Origin: Acidobacteriaceae bacterium | GTDB taxonomy: Bacteria; Acidobacteriota; Terriglobia; Bryobacterales; Bryobacteraceae | Direction: 5' to 3' | Length of the DNA stretch: 59,998 nt | Assembly (NCBI GenBank): GCA_019244055.1 | Contig: JAFATG010000175.1 | Span: 1-59,998 of the forward strand | Part shown: in pieces, positions 51,958-59,769 of the stretch | Layout: every line of letters begins with the position of its first letter | Position numbering within the stretch: position 1 is the stretch's first letter | The notes under the pieces: model-generated | What the model saw: only the letters and a program-made list of their open reading frames with translations | Databases searched by the model: none | What the model was told of the DNA's origin: nothing | Position numbers and translations under genes: made by a program

Positions 51958-52613
51958 CGCAGGAAATCCGGCTCGTGATCGCGGACGATCACCCGATTGC
52001 CCGCAAAGGACTCCGCCAGATCATCGAAGAGGAAGCGGATTTGAGAGTCGTAGCGGAGGCCACTGACGGTGAAGCCGGCCTTATGCTCATCGAGGAGCTG
52101 CAGCCTCACGTTGCGGTTCTCGATCTCGACATGCCAAAGTTGGACGGTTTCGCCGTGGCGAGCGAGATTAGGAAACGCAATCTCGCCGTGAAGCTTTTGT
52201 TCTTAACTATCCATAGCGAAGTGGACCTGCTGCATCGCGCCATGGATCTGGGGGCCATGGGCTACATCCTCAAAGAAAGCGCATTAATAGAGATTGTCAA
52301 CGGGATAAGGTCCGTCGCTGCCGGACGGCCCTTCGTCAGTCCATCTGTGACAGCCGATCTCATCCAGTATCGGGCACGGGCGCAAGCGTTGTACCGAAAC
52401 GCACCTGCACTCGACAATTTAACTGCTTCTGAGCGGCGGATTCTAGCCATGGTCGCGCAGGGCAAGCCGACTAAGGTCATAGCGGCTGAACTTTATGTTG
52501 ACCCGCGCACCGTGGAAACGCACCGCGCCAGCATCTGCCACAAACTTCATTTGAGTGGCACCAACTCACTGCTCCGTTTTGCCCTGGAACACAAATCCGA
52601 GTTGCTCTCCTAA
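51954..52613 (+). CDS. NarL/LuxR-family response regulator
   Basis: A 219-residue regulator. The receiver has the acidic pocket Asp11-Asp12, phospho-acceptor Asp57 (VAVLDLDMPKLDGFA), Thr in FLTIHSE and Lys in GYILKES. The C-terminal LuxR helix-turn-helix reads LTASERRILAMVAQGKPTKVIAAELYVDPRTVETHRASICHKL. Its start overlaps the kinase stop (ATGA), so the pair is one system. It may control the dockerin/cohesin genes next door. Confidence 0.93.
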   Translation: MTQEIRLVIADDHPIARKGLRQIIEEEADLRVVAEATDGEAGLMLIEELQPHVAVLDLDMPKLDGFAVASEIRKRNLAVKLLFLTIHSEVDLLHRAMDLGAMGYILKESALIEIVNGIRSVAAGRPFVSPSVTADLIQYRARAQALYRNAPALDNLTASERRILAMVAQGKPTKVIAAELYVDPRTVETHRASICHKLHLSGTNSLLRFALEHKSELLS

Positions 52614-52728
52614 GAGCGCTTTTGCGTACCCTACGTGAAACCACGTACAACAAAACAGTGGCACTACGTAGACAAAATCCGTAGCAGCCATGATTCTCTT
52701 TACAAGCGCTTGAGCGTAATTTCTCCGT

Positions 52729-55700
52729 ATGACGAAGAAATACAGATCCAGCGGCCTTCTCGTATCGCGTCTCACGCGCTCTGTAATCTATCGGCCCATG
52801 GCCGCCGTGCTGGCCGTCTTGCTGATGCCTACATTTTCCTGGCTGGAGAGCACGGCCGGAGTTCCTGTTAGCGCGACGGCGAAGTCCTTCCAGTCCTCCG
52901 CCCAGACCGTTTCAGGTTGTGGCACTCCGCGCGGCAACGCCATCATTCAGGAGGTCTGCGTCAACGGTGTTCCTTATGGCCCGGATCTCGACCAGTTGGA
53001 AGCGGACGGCATCAAAGAGTATTTTGCACAGCACGATCTAGGGCCTGTCGATCCCCTTGCGATCTACTTCCTAGGTAGGACGGACCTGCGAAGCGCCATC
53101 CGAGCTGAGATGCTCGCGATACTGCAAGGCATTATCAACAAGCCGGCCAATGCACGTTCCGACCACGAAAAGAGGCTTTACGCTTGGTTTGAGACTCTCG
53201 TTCAGCAAAACGAGATTGCGGAATACACGCGGGCTTTGGCGGAATATCGAAGTTTCCAGCACGATCCATGTAGCTTTAAGCTGGATCCGGATATTGCAAA
53301 TCAATACGGGCTGTCCTATAACGGACCAGCTCTCTGTTTGCAGGGCTCCACTATTGCCGTAGGAGCGCCGTGGGTACCTGCAGCCAGCTACTTTACCGCG
53401 GTCGGAATCAAGTACTCCTATGGAAAATCAGCACAAGACCACCCCAACTTCGCTAAGCTCGTAGCCCAGACTCAAATCAACTTGGGTGCAATGTATGGGA
53501 CTTCGTTCCATCTCGGCGCAGCGGCGGCAACCGTTGTTGGCGTTGCCGTTGTCCTGGCCTTTAAGCATTTTTTTCCATATGCTGCCAGGGCGATAGCAGC
53601 CGGCGTAAAGGGTACCATCTCGGCGGGCGCAGCGGCGGCCGGTGCGGCGGCCATCGTTTTCGTCTGCGTGGTGGTCGGAGTAATTGCTGCTTTCCAACTT
53701 TTCAACAACCAGAAAGAACTTGACCAGATAAACAATTTGCACAATCTCCTGAGTCGGGCTCAAAATAGCCCGCCAGACCTACTCGCCTTTGCCAGCGATA
53801 CGAACGCACTCGGTTCATTCAAGCTAACCTCAACTCTGGTGTCGCAGACTGTGCCGGATATTCCCGGCACGTTCGCCCTGCCGGCCCATCGGCCGACAGA
53901 TCCGGTTTTTGTGATCACCCAGGGTGCCAACCCGACCACGTCGGACTCCTTCACCTATGACGACTGGAGTGGAGTTGCGTGGCGGGCCGAGACCGTCCGC
54001 GGATGGTTCAAACAAACGTGTTTGGGCGATTCCTCCGGAAAGAATTGCCCGCAACCAGATAGTTTCATCGCCGACATTGAGTATGTCGATGGGTCGGGTG
54101 TGAAACGAACTGCCTCGCGATTCGGACCCAATTTCGTGATCACAAAGGCCGAGCCGGCGGAGAGCGACAAAGAATGTCCGGCCGATGAGCAGACCGGTGT
54201 GACTCCTCCCGGCACCGACTTTAGCCAGTGCGTGAGCTATGTGGCGAGCGAGTTCGAATACACCTATCAGGGCAATGCCTACTCGATGCGGCTCAGCCGC
54301 CCGCCGGTGTTCACCAGCGACACGATCATCCACTTTACCTGGCAAGGGCCTCAGCAGCATGCGGCGGTGACGGCTGCGGGGATACCGGCTCCAGACATCT
54401 CACTCGCGAGCGGGTCCTCATTGCCCGCGGGAGTGACGTTTTCGAGAGGGAATGGGACGGCGCAGTTTAATTTCGCGGGTGCCTCGAGCGGAACACGCGG
54501 AACCTATCATGTGACGCTGCAGGCTCACAACGCAGACGGCACGATCACCCAAAGCTTTTTTATCGTGATCGTCTCGCAATTAGCGATCACCTCGGCCGAT
54601 TTCATAAATGTTGATTATGGGCAGCCAACGGCGTTTCTGGTGACCACGACCGGCGAATTGCCGATGAAGTTGTCCATCAGTCCGCAGCTTCTGTTTCCCG
54701 GGTTGAGCTTCCACGATAACGGCAACGGCACGGCCACCATCAGCGGTTCGACCACCGCCGGTTCGGATATAATCAGCCACAGCGCTTGCTTTGACGTCAA
54801 TGGAATCCGCAAGTGCACTGGTATTACGGCCAGCAACGCTCAAGGTTCCGTAAGGCAAGAGACTACTATATTCATCAAGGCAGCGCCACACCCGCAACTC
54901 ACGCTTCCGGCCGCTACCTTCGTTGCCGGAACTCGTAACTCTGTCCAAGTGACCACGACGGGCGCGACGACGCCGGTGATTTTCCATTTTAATCGGGAGG
55001 CGCTATCCTGGCTGAATTTCCGGGACAAGGGGGATGGAACCGGCGTGCTGAGCGGCACGCCACCGGCAGGTACCGCGGGGTCATTCGCCGTTTACCTCTA
55101 TCCGGAAGGGAGGGGGGAGAGGTGTTGTCCTTTACTCAATCCTCAATTTACGGTTAACGTCCTCGGCCAGCCGGTCTTCCTCACTCCGAACGTGGCGCAG
55201 TTCTCGGTGGGCGATGCTGGGTCCTTCACCATCAGGACGAATCAACCCAGCGGATCCATCTCCGAGATTGGCACGCTCCCGCAGGGTCTGGAGTTCACCG
55301 ACGACGGGAATGGCACGGCGACCATCAGCGGTACTCCCGCCGTCGGCGCGGGCGGTTCTCAGACGCTGCAGTTCTCTGTGAAGGGGGATGCAGTTATGGG
55401 AACGCAGGAACTGGCGCTGCAGGTGAATGAAGCGCCAGCGTTCAAGACTGCTGCGTATGCGAACTTCTACGCAGGCCAGGAAAACTCATTCCCGGTTGTA
55501 GTTTCGGGCTATCCGGCTCTGTCCAATGCCCCCGCGTCGCTAAGCAAGAGTGCTGGCTTCATCGAGGGAATGGAGTTCACTGTCAGTGGGCTGCCGGCGG
55601 TTTTGACCTATAGCAATCTGAATCCGGAAGGATACAGCACGGGCACGCTTACGCTGAGTGGGACACCGTCTTCCTCCGATGTGGGCCAGCACGTAATCAC

Positions 55701-55956
55701 CATCTCGGCCAGCAATGGGGTGGGGGCGCCGGCAACACAAACTTTCACGTTGCGCATCGCCGCCGTGGTGGGCGATGTCAATGGCGACGGCGTCGTGAAC
55801 TGCACCGATCTGAACCTGATAAAGGCTTCGCTCAATACGTATAGGGGCGAAGTCGGATACAACCCCGCGGCCGACATCAATAACGACGGCGTGATAAACG
55901 TTGAAGATCTGGCGCTCGCCGCCAGAAACGTCCCCGCAGGAACAGTGTGTCAGTAA
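52729..55956 (+). CDS. Secreted Ig-like repeat protein with C-terminal type I dockerin
   Basis: A 1075-residue exported protein. Signal peptide: hydrophobic AAVLAVLLMPTFSWL after a basic start. Residues about 50-255 form a unique domain with few matches I can name. Residues about 262-326 are a long Ala/Gly/Val-rich pair of hydrophobic segments separated by HFFPYAARA. From about 540 there are five Ig-like (He_PIG-type) repeats with the mark F.DNGNGTATISGTP..G (near residues 571, 662, 764, 856, 974). The C-terminus has two dockerin F-hand repeats: DVNGDGVVNCTDL from Asp1016 and DINNDGVINVEDL from Asp1049, which bind calcium and cohesins. The next gene encodes a cohesin-like protein. Its N-terminus is partly duplicated at 56923-57041. 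Confidence 0.8.
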   Translation: MTKKYRSSGLLVSRLTRSVIYRPMAAVLAVLLMPTFSWLESTAGVPVSATAKSFQSSAQTVSGCGTPRGNAIIQEVCVNGVPYGPDLDQLEADGIKEYFAQHDLGPVDPLAIYFLGRTDLRSAIRAEMLAILQGIINKPANARSDHEKRLYAWFETLVQQNEIAEYTRALAEYRSFQHDPCSFKLDPDIANQYGLSYNGPALCLQGSTIAVGAPWVPAASYFTAVGIKYSYGKSAQDHPNFAKLVAQTQINLGAMYGTSFHLGAAAATVVGVAVVLAFKHFFPYAARAIAAGVKGTISAGAAAAGAAAIVFVCVVVGVIAAFQLFNNQKELDQINNLHNLLSRAQNSPPDLLAFASDTNALGSFKLTSTLVSQTVPDIPGTFALPAHRPTDPVFVITQGANPTTSDSFTYDDWSGVAWRAETVRGWFKQTCLGDSSGKNCPQPDSFIADIEYVDGSGVKRTASRFGPNFVITKAEPAESDKECPADEQTGVTPPGTDFSQCVSYVASEFEYTYQGNAYSMRLSRPPVFTSDTIIHFTWQGPQQHAAVTAAGIPAPDISLASGSSLPAGVTFSRGNGTAQFNFAGASSGTRGTYHVTLQAHNADGTITQSFFIVIVSQLAITSADFINVDYGQPTAFLVTTTGELPMKLSISPQLLFPGLSFHDNGNGTATISGSTTAGSDIISHSACFDVNGIRKCTGITASNAQGSVRQETTIFIKAAPHPQLTLPAATFVAGTRNSVQVTTTGATTPVIFHFNREALSWLNFRDKGDGTGVLSGTPPAGTAGSFAVYLYPEGRGERCCPLLNPQFTVNVLGQPVFLTPNVAQFSVGDAGSFTIRTNQPSGSISEIGTLPQGLEFTDDGNGTATISGTPAVGAGGSQTLQFSVKGDAVMGTQELALQVNEAPAFKTAAYANFYAGQENSFPVVVSGYPALSNAPASLSKSAGFIEGMEFTVSGLPAVLTYSNLNPEGYSTGTLTLSGTPSSSDVGQHVITISASNGVGAPATQTFTLRIAAVVGDVNGDGVVNCTDLNLIKASLNTYRGEVGYNPAADINNDGVINVEDLALAARNVPAGTVCQ

Positions 55957-55967
55957 AGGAGAATGCC

Positions 55968-56555
55968 ATGAAAAGCTTGCTGTCGCTCTCAATCATTCTG
56001 CTCGCCGGAACAGGCTCTGCACTCAGCGATAACATTCTCATCTCGCCGGCTTCTCAGACCGTTTCCGTCGGGCAAACGTTCACGCTCGATATCAACGTTG
56101 ATCAAATTCCCGATCTGTTCGATTACGAATTCAGCTTGAGTTTCAATCCGGCGGTGCTGGCAGCGCAAAGCGTCACAGAAGGAGCGCTGTTCGCGAACAC
56201 GGGTGACTCCTTCTTTTCGCCCGGCAGCATCAATAACACCGCCGGCACCATACCGACAACCGCCGACACACTTGAGGGAAAGGTGCCTGGCGTGAGCGGG
56301 CCGGGTACCCTGGCGATGGTCCAATTTACGGCGATCGCCGCCGGGACGACTTCGATCGACTTTTCCCCTCCGCATGATCTGATTCTGCAAGATTCGAAGG
56401 GAAACACGCTTGCAGTAACCGCGCACTCCGCAGACATTACTGCCGGGACGAGCATACCCGAGCCCGCCACGCTGTCGTTGCTGGCACTTGCGTTGATGTT
56501 CGGTTTCTGTTGCCGATTCAGGTCGCAACCTTTTGAAACTCTTAATCGTAGATGA
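55968..56555 (+). CDS. Cohesin-domain protein with PEP-CTERM sorting signal
   Basis: A 195-residue protein; ATG 55968 is preceded by AAAGGAG with a spacing of 6. After a signal peptide (to about ALSD) comes a cohesin-like beta-sandwich: ISPASQTVSVGQTFTLDINVDQIPDLFDYEFSLSFNPAVL, then GTLAMVQFTAIAAGTTSIDFSPPHDLILQDSKG. The end is a PEP-CTERM tag: SIPEP, a membrane helix (ATLSLLALALMFGFCC) and basic residues, which an exosortase would cut and sort to the envelope. It starts 11 nt after the dockerin gene, so the two proteins are likely made together and may bind each other. The exosortase is not in the window. Confidence 0.82.
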   Translation: MKSLLSLSIILLAGTGSALSDNILISPASQTVSVGQTFTLDINVDQIPDLFDYEFSLSFNPAVLAAQSVTEGALFANTGDSFFSPGSINNTAGTIPTTADTLEGKVPGVSGPGTLAMVQFTAIAAGTTSIDFSPPHDLILQDSKGNTLAVTAHSADITAGTSIPEPATLSLLALALMFGFCCRFRSQPFETLNRR

Positions 56556-56900
56556 CAACGCGGCTGTACGGCAGTTGATAAGAAGTTTTGTACTGCCCTT
56601 TGCCGCTGAAATTTATGAATGTGCCGATGGGGCCGACGCTTTGTCCGTTTATCAGGTACAGAGGCCGGATCTGGTTCTAATGATATCCGCATGAATCAGG
56701 TAGATGGTATTCAAGCGACGAAGCAGATCAAAACAGCCGATCACGCGGCCAAAATCATCATGCTCACCGATTATGACGACGACGCGCTCCGCCAAGCAGC
56801 GATGCGGGCGGGCGCGTGCGCTTACGCACTCAAGGACAACCTGTTGGATCTCGTCCGCTTGATCGACTCTTTGCAACAAGATGGGCGTGTTACCGATTAG
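56533..56900 (+). pseudogene. Receiver-domain response regulator broken by a 1-nt deletion
   Basis: TTG 56533 opens LKLLIVDDNAAVRQLIRSFV, a normal receiver start, and runs to RPDLVLM, then stops at TGA 56692-56694. The downstream half IRMNQVDGIQATKQIKTAD is in another frame, up to 56900. One G is missing after ATG 56680-56682: restoring it gives VLMDIRMNQVDG, the phospho-acceptor Asp51 site. Thus the break is exactly at that codon. The protein, when intact, was a receiver-only regulator without DNA-binding domain. It overlaps the end of the cohesin gene by 23 nt. Confidence 0.75.
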
Positions 56901-56922
56901 AAGCCGAGGAAAACTGCACTGG

Positions 56923-57041
56923 AATCTATCGGCCCCTGGCGGTGTTATTGGCTGCTTGCTGGTGCCTACATTTTCCGGGTTCGAGAGCACGGCCGGAGTT
57001 CCTTTAAGCGCAATAGCGAAGTCCTCCCATCCTCCGCTCAA
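56923..57041 (+). pseudogene. Decayed copy of the dockerin protein's signal-peptide region
   Basis: This segment aligns with 52785-52905: both contain aatctatcggccc, tgcctacattttcc and gagcacggccggagttcct at matching distances. In the copy the frame is broken between IYRPLAVLLA and CLLVPTFSGFESTAGVPLSA. It appears to be the start of a second, lost paralogue of the 1075-residue protein; nothing after it can be aligned. Confidence 0.65.
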
Positions 57042-57386
57042 ATTGAATTCGGCAATGTCAGCGCGTATTGCCTGATCAGCGAGCTGGGACGTCGGAACTG
57101 GAATTTATCCTGGAGTACTAAGAAATGTAGCATCCACGGCTCCTCCCACGGTCGACCTGATTGAGCGTGTGCCTTTAAGAGCAGCCGGTTTAATGTTCGG
57201 GACACTCGAACGCGAACATCACGTTGGGTATCTATGTACACGCGCTTCGATCCGACGCTCTGCAGCAGCCAAGATTTGAGACGACAGAATGGGAGCGTTG
57301 GTAAAACGGCATAGCCCAGTTATGGAGCAAAGTCCAGGAAGATCTAGGTCGGAAGCAGAAATGCCAGCCTATGTGATTGAAAGAAA
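57042..57386. other. Non-coding right end of the island
   Basis: I see no gene here. The stretch lies between the decayed paralogue and tRNA-Asp and holds a single TCTAGG (57343-57348) that matches the core of the left arm repeats. Confidence 0.45.
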
Positions 57387-57463
<77 letters not shown>

Positions 57464-57543
57464 TCGTGCGGTAACGTCGGACAACCGCAGGATAGCATAG
57501 GAACGACGCTGTTCGGCCCGCGTGGTTTGTCTCAGATAATAGG

Positions 57544-58653
57544 ATGGTGGCAGTTGTCGCTGAGCGCAAACCAACTCCAGACCAGTTGCTTCGCCGGCTC
57601 GAAGCCGATGAGGAATATCAGTCTCGCGGCCGTCTGAAAATCTTTCTTGGCTACGCATCCGGCGTCGGCAAGAGTTTTCGGATGCTGGATGAAGGACGGC
57701 GCCGGCTCGAGCGCGGCCAAGATGTCGTAGTGGGGGCGCTTCAACCCCGGCTCGCGGCCGATGCCTTGCGAACCATCGCGAAACTCGAGATCATCCCGCT
57801 AATCGAGAGAGACGGCGTGTCCGTAATGGACATGAGCCGTATATTGCAGCGGCACCCGAAAGTCTGCCTCGTCGATGGGCTCGCCTACGACAATCCGCCT
57901 GGTTCCGCTCATGAGAAGCGGTGGCAAGATGTGGATCAGTTACTCGATGCCGGCATTTCTGTAATCACATCGGTCAATTTGCAGCACATAGAAGAGAAGG
58001 CGGCCGAGGTTCAAGCAATCACCGGCAAACGCGCGACCCAAACAGTGCCGCTCAGCTTTCTAAGTACTGCCGACGAGATTGCGGTCGTGGACGCGCCCCC
58101 GGATACGCGGGTTGGGGTTTTGGACGATGGGAAGCCGGGGCCTTCTGCCCAGAAGCTAAGCCAAGTGCAGCTTTCCGAGCTGCGCGAAATCGCTCTCCTG
58201 CTGGCGGCGGACGTGGTTGACAAACAGCTCGAGCGATATCTTGCGGCCAACGGTATTCAGCAGCTCTGGGGCGCGCAGGAACGCATTCTTGTTTATCTGT
58301 CTCCGGGCGCTGATGCACGGCGCATGCTGGACAGCGGAATTCGGAACCGGGATCGGTTTCATGGCGAGCTAATAGCGGCTCACATGAACCGGCCAGACTG
58401 GTCCGCGGAAGAACGGCGGGTGGTAGAAGCGGGCGTGGCTCTGGCGCGGGAAAAGGGCGCGGAGGTCGTTGAGCTCGACGGGGAGGATAACGTTGCCGCT
58501 GTTCTTCAGTTCGCCAGAGAACGCGGCATCACGCAAATATATGTGGGGCATCGGGGACATGAGAGCTGGTGGGAGCGCGCCTTCGGCAGCGACCTCGACC
58601 ACTTGATTCGTTCTGCCGAATGCATGGATCTGCGCGTCTTCCCTGGGTCTTAA
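57544..58653 (+). CDS. Stand-alone KdpD-type sensor (KdpD domain plus Usp), no kinase
   Basis: A 369-residue soluble protein. The first 210 residues are the KdpD N-terminal domain with Walker-A-like GYASGVGKSFRMLDEGRRR and the marks DVVVGALQPR, VDGLAYDNPPGSAHEKRWQDVDQLLDAGI and SVNLQHIEE. Residues 245-365 are a universal-stress-protein domain (RILVYLSPGADARRML to ITQIYVGHRG..SWW). The membrane helices and histidine kinase of full KdpD are absent; the gene ends at a proper stop. Such short KdpD proteins are known in other phyla and may tune potassium transport with a separate kinase. The stop shares TTAA with the convergent methyltransferase. Confidence 0.85.
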   Translation: MVAVVAERKPTPDQLLRRLEADEEYQSRGRLKIFLGYASGVGKSFRMLDEGRRRLERGQDVVVGALQPRLAADALRTIAKLEIIPLIERDGVSVMDMSRILQRHPKVCLVDGLAYDNPPGSAHEKRWQDVDQLLDAGISVITSVNLQHIEEKAAEVQAITGKRATQTVPLSFLSTADEIAVVDAPPDTRVGVLDDGKPGPSAQKLSQVQLSELREIALLLAADVVDKQLERYLAANGIQQLWGAQERILVYLSPGADARRMLDSGIRNRDRFHGELIAAHMNRPDWSAEERRVVEAGVALAREKGAEVVELDGEDNVAAVLQFARERGITQIYVGHRGHESWWERAFGSDLDHLIRSAECMDLRVFPGS

Positions 58654-59408
58654 GGCTGCGCGACAAAGTAGACGCGCCCGAATCCAAGCTCGGAAGTAAC
58701 CTCGGCATCTTTCGCCGGAATGGTTTCGACCTTCCGGAAACCAGACTCGCTCAGCGTGAGCAGGATTTGTTCGAGCGAATAGCACTGTTGCTCTACAACG
58801 GTTTGGCGGCGCTGCCAGGAATTGCCCGGTCCGCACCTCACAAACCAAATCAGCTCTGTGCGGGCTTTCCCGCTGCCGGGATAATATGTGCCCCGCACCA
58901 TCGAGACGTTGTCATCGCTGAGATCCACCGCCCATTGGTGCAGATCTGCCGAATACGCTTCAGCGAGATTCATATCGAAGAAGAAAAGGCCGTCATTCTT
59001 CAGAGTTCGTCGAACGCCGTTGAAAACCAGGCGCAAGTCCTCCAGGCTTAGCAGATGATTCAGCGAATCAAAAGTCGATAGAACGGCGTCGAAATGGCAA
59101 TTGAAATCCAGGTAACGCGCGTCCTGCACTCGCAGATCGATGCCAGGTAGCTCTCGCCGGGCGATCGTAATCAGCTCGGCCGAGTTGTCGATGCCGGTTA
59201 CGTCGTAGCCACGCGCGACCAGCTCCTTCGTGACATGCCCCGACCCGCAGCATAGATCCAGCACACGGGCATGCTTCGGTACTCGCGCAAAGAACAGCCG
59301 CTCAAGCGCGGGCATGGCGGCCGGTAAATACCAATCGGCCCAGAGCGCGTGGTACATTCCGGCAATTTCGTCGTAGGAAGAAGCGCAATGGGGGATTGTT
59401 TCTGGCAT
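58650..59408 (-). CDS. Class I SAM-dependent methyltransferase
   Basis: A 252-residue protein, start 59408 (MPETIPHCASSYDEIAGMYH). Motif I is VLDLCCGSGHVTKELVARGYDVTGID, motif II VQDARYLDF, and the post-I region DAVLSTFDSLNHLL is typical of small-molecule methyltransferases of the UbiE/COQ5-like group. The substrate is unknown. The start is 19 nt from the CCA end of the tRNA-Leu remnant, so this is the chromosomal side of that junction. The frame also stays open upstream across the remnant to 59513, which is not coding. Confidence 0.82.
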   Translation of the reverse strand: MPETIPHCASSYDEIAGMYHALWADWYLPAAMPALERLFFARVPKHARVLDLCCGSGHVTKELVARGYDVTGIDNSAELITIARRELPGIDLRVQDARYLDFNCHFDAVLSTFDSLNHLLSLEDLRLVFNGVRRTLKNDGLFFFDMNLAEAYSADLHQWAVDLSDDNVSMVRGTYYPGSGKARTELIWFVRCGPGNSWQRRQTVVEQQCYSLEQILLTLSESGFRKVETIPAKDAEVTSELGFGRVYFVAQP

Positions 59409-59427
59409 GAAGAAAACGGGATCGCTG

Positions 59428-59490
59428 TGGTGCCCGGGGCGGGACTTGAACCCGCACTCGCCTTGCGGCGAAAAGGATTTTAAGACCCTT
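59428..59490 (-). pseudogene. 3' half of tRNA-Leu (UAA), element boundary
   Basis: Minus strand: anticodon loop CTTAAAA, long variable arm (CGCCGCAAGGCG type), T arm GCGGGTTCAAGTCCCGC, acceptor strand CCCGGGC, discriminator A and CCA (59428-59430). The D arm and 5' acceptor strand are missing; the sequence to the right is unrelated. This is the standard attachment scar of an element inserted in a tRNA-Leu gene, with the element extending to the right. Confidence 0.75.
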
Positions 59491-59579
59491 CTAGAGCTTA
59501 AATCCGGCACCAATTTACTTCTTTTTCAAGCGTTTAAGACACAGCAGGCACGGCGAAGATATCGCGAATATCGGTCGCG

Positions 59580-59599
59580 TACTGCACAAATACTGCACA
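59580..59599 (+). repeat. Two TACTGCACA direct repeats at 11-bp period
   Basis: TACTGCACA occurs at 59580-59588 and 59591-59599, 2 bp apart, about 90 bp inside the tRNA-Leu remnant. Position and period match the repeats at 48579-48598 near the tRNA-Asp remnant, while the sequence differs. They are probably arm-type sites for the element's integrase. Confidence 0.55.
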
Positions 59600-59769
59600 C
59601 TCATTTTTTCACACAACTAGCCACACGTGTGCTCGACGGCGCACGCAGCGACTTTGCTAATCGAGCGGCGCGTTATCTGACCGCCATTCTTTCGTCCACT
59701 TCGCGTTAGCTCGGCAGCTAATGCATAACGTTCACACGTTCATTCCCAATTCAGGAGGTTTTCAGTTCT

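Noticed and set aside
48964-52613. Island cargo as an antiviral defence system
   Set aside because: The genes are a sensor kinase, a regulator and surface-type proteins; no nuclease, NTPase, reverse transcriptase or toxin domain typical of defence islands is visible.
59409-59513. N-terminal extension of the methyltransferase across the tRNA-Leu remnant
   Set aside because: The added residues are a translation of tRNA sequence (SPQGECGFKSRPG type), a frequent artefact. The start at 59408 fits the family.
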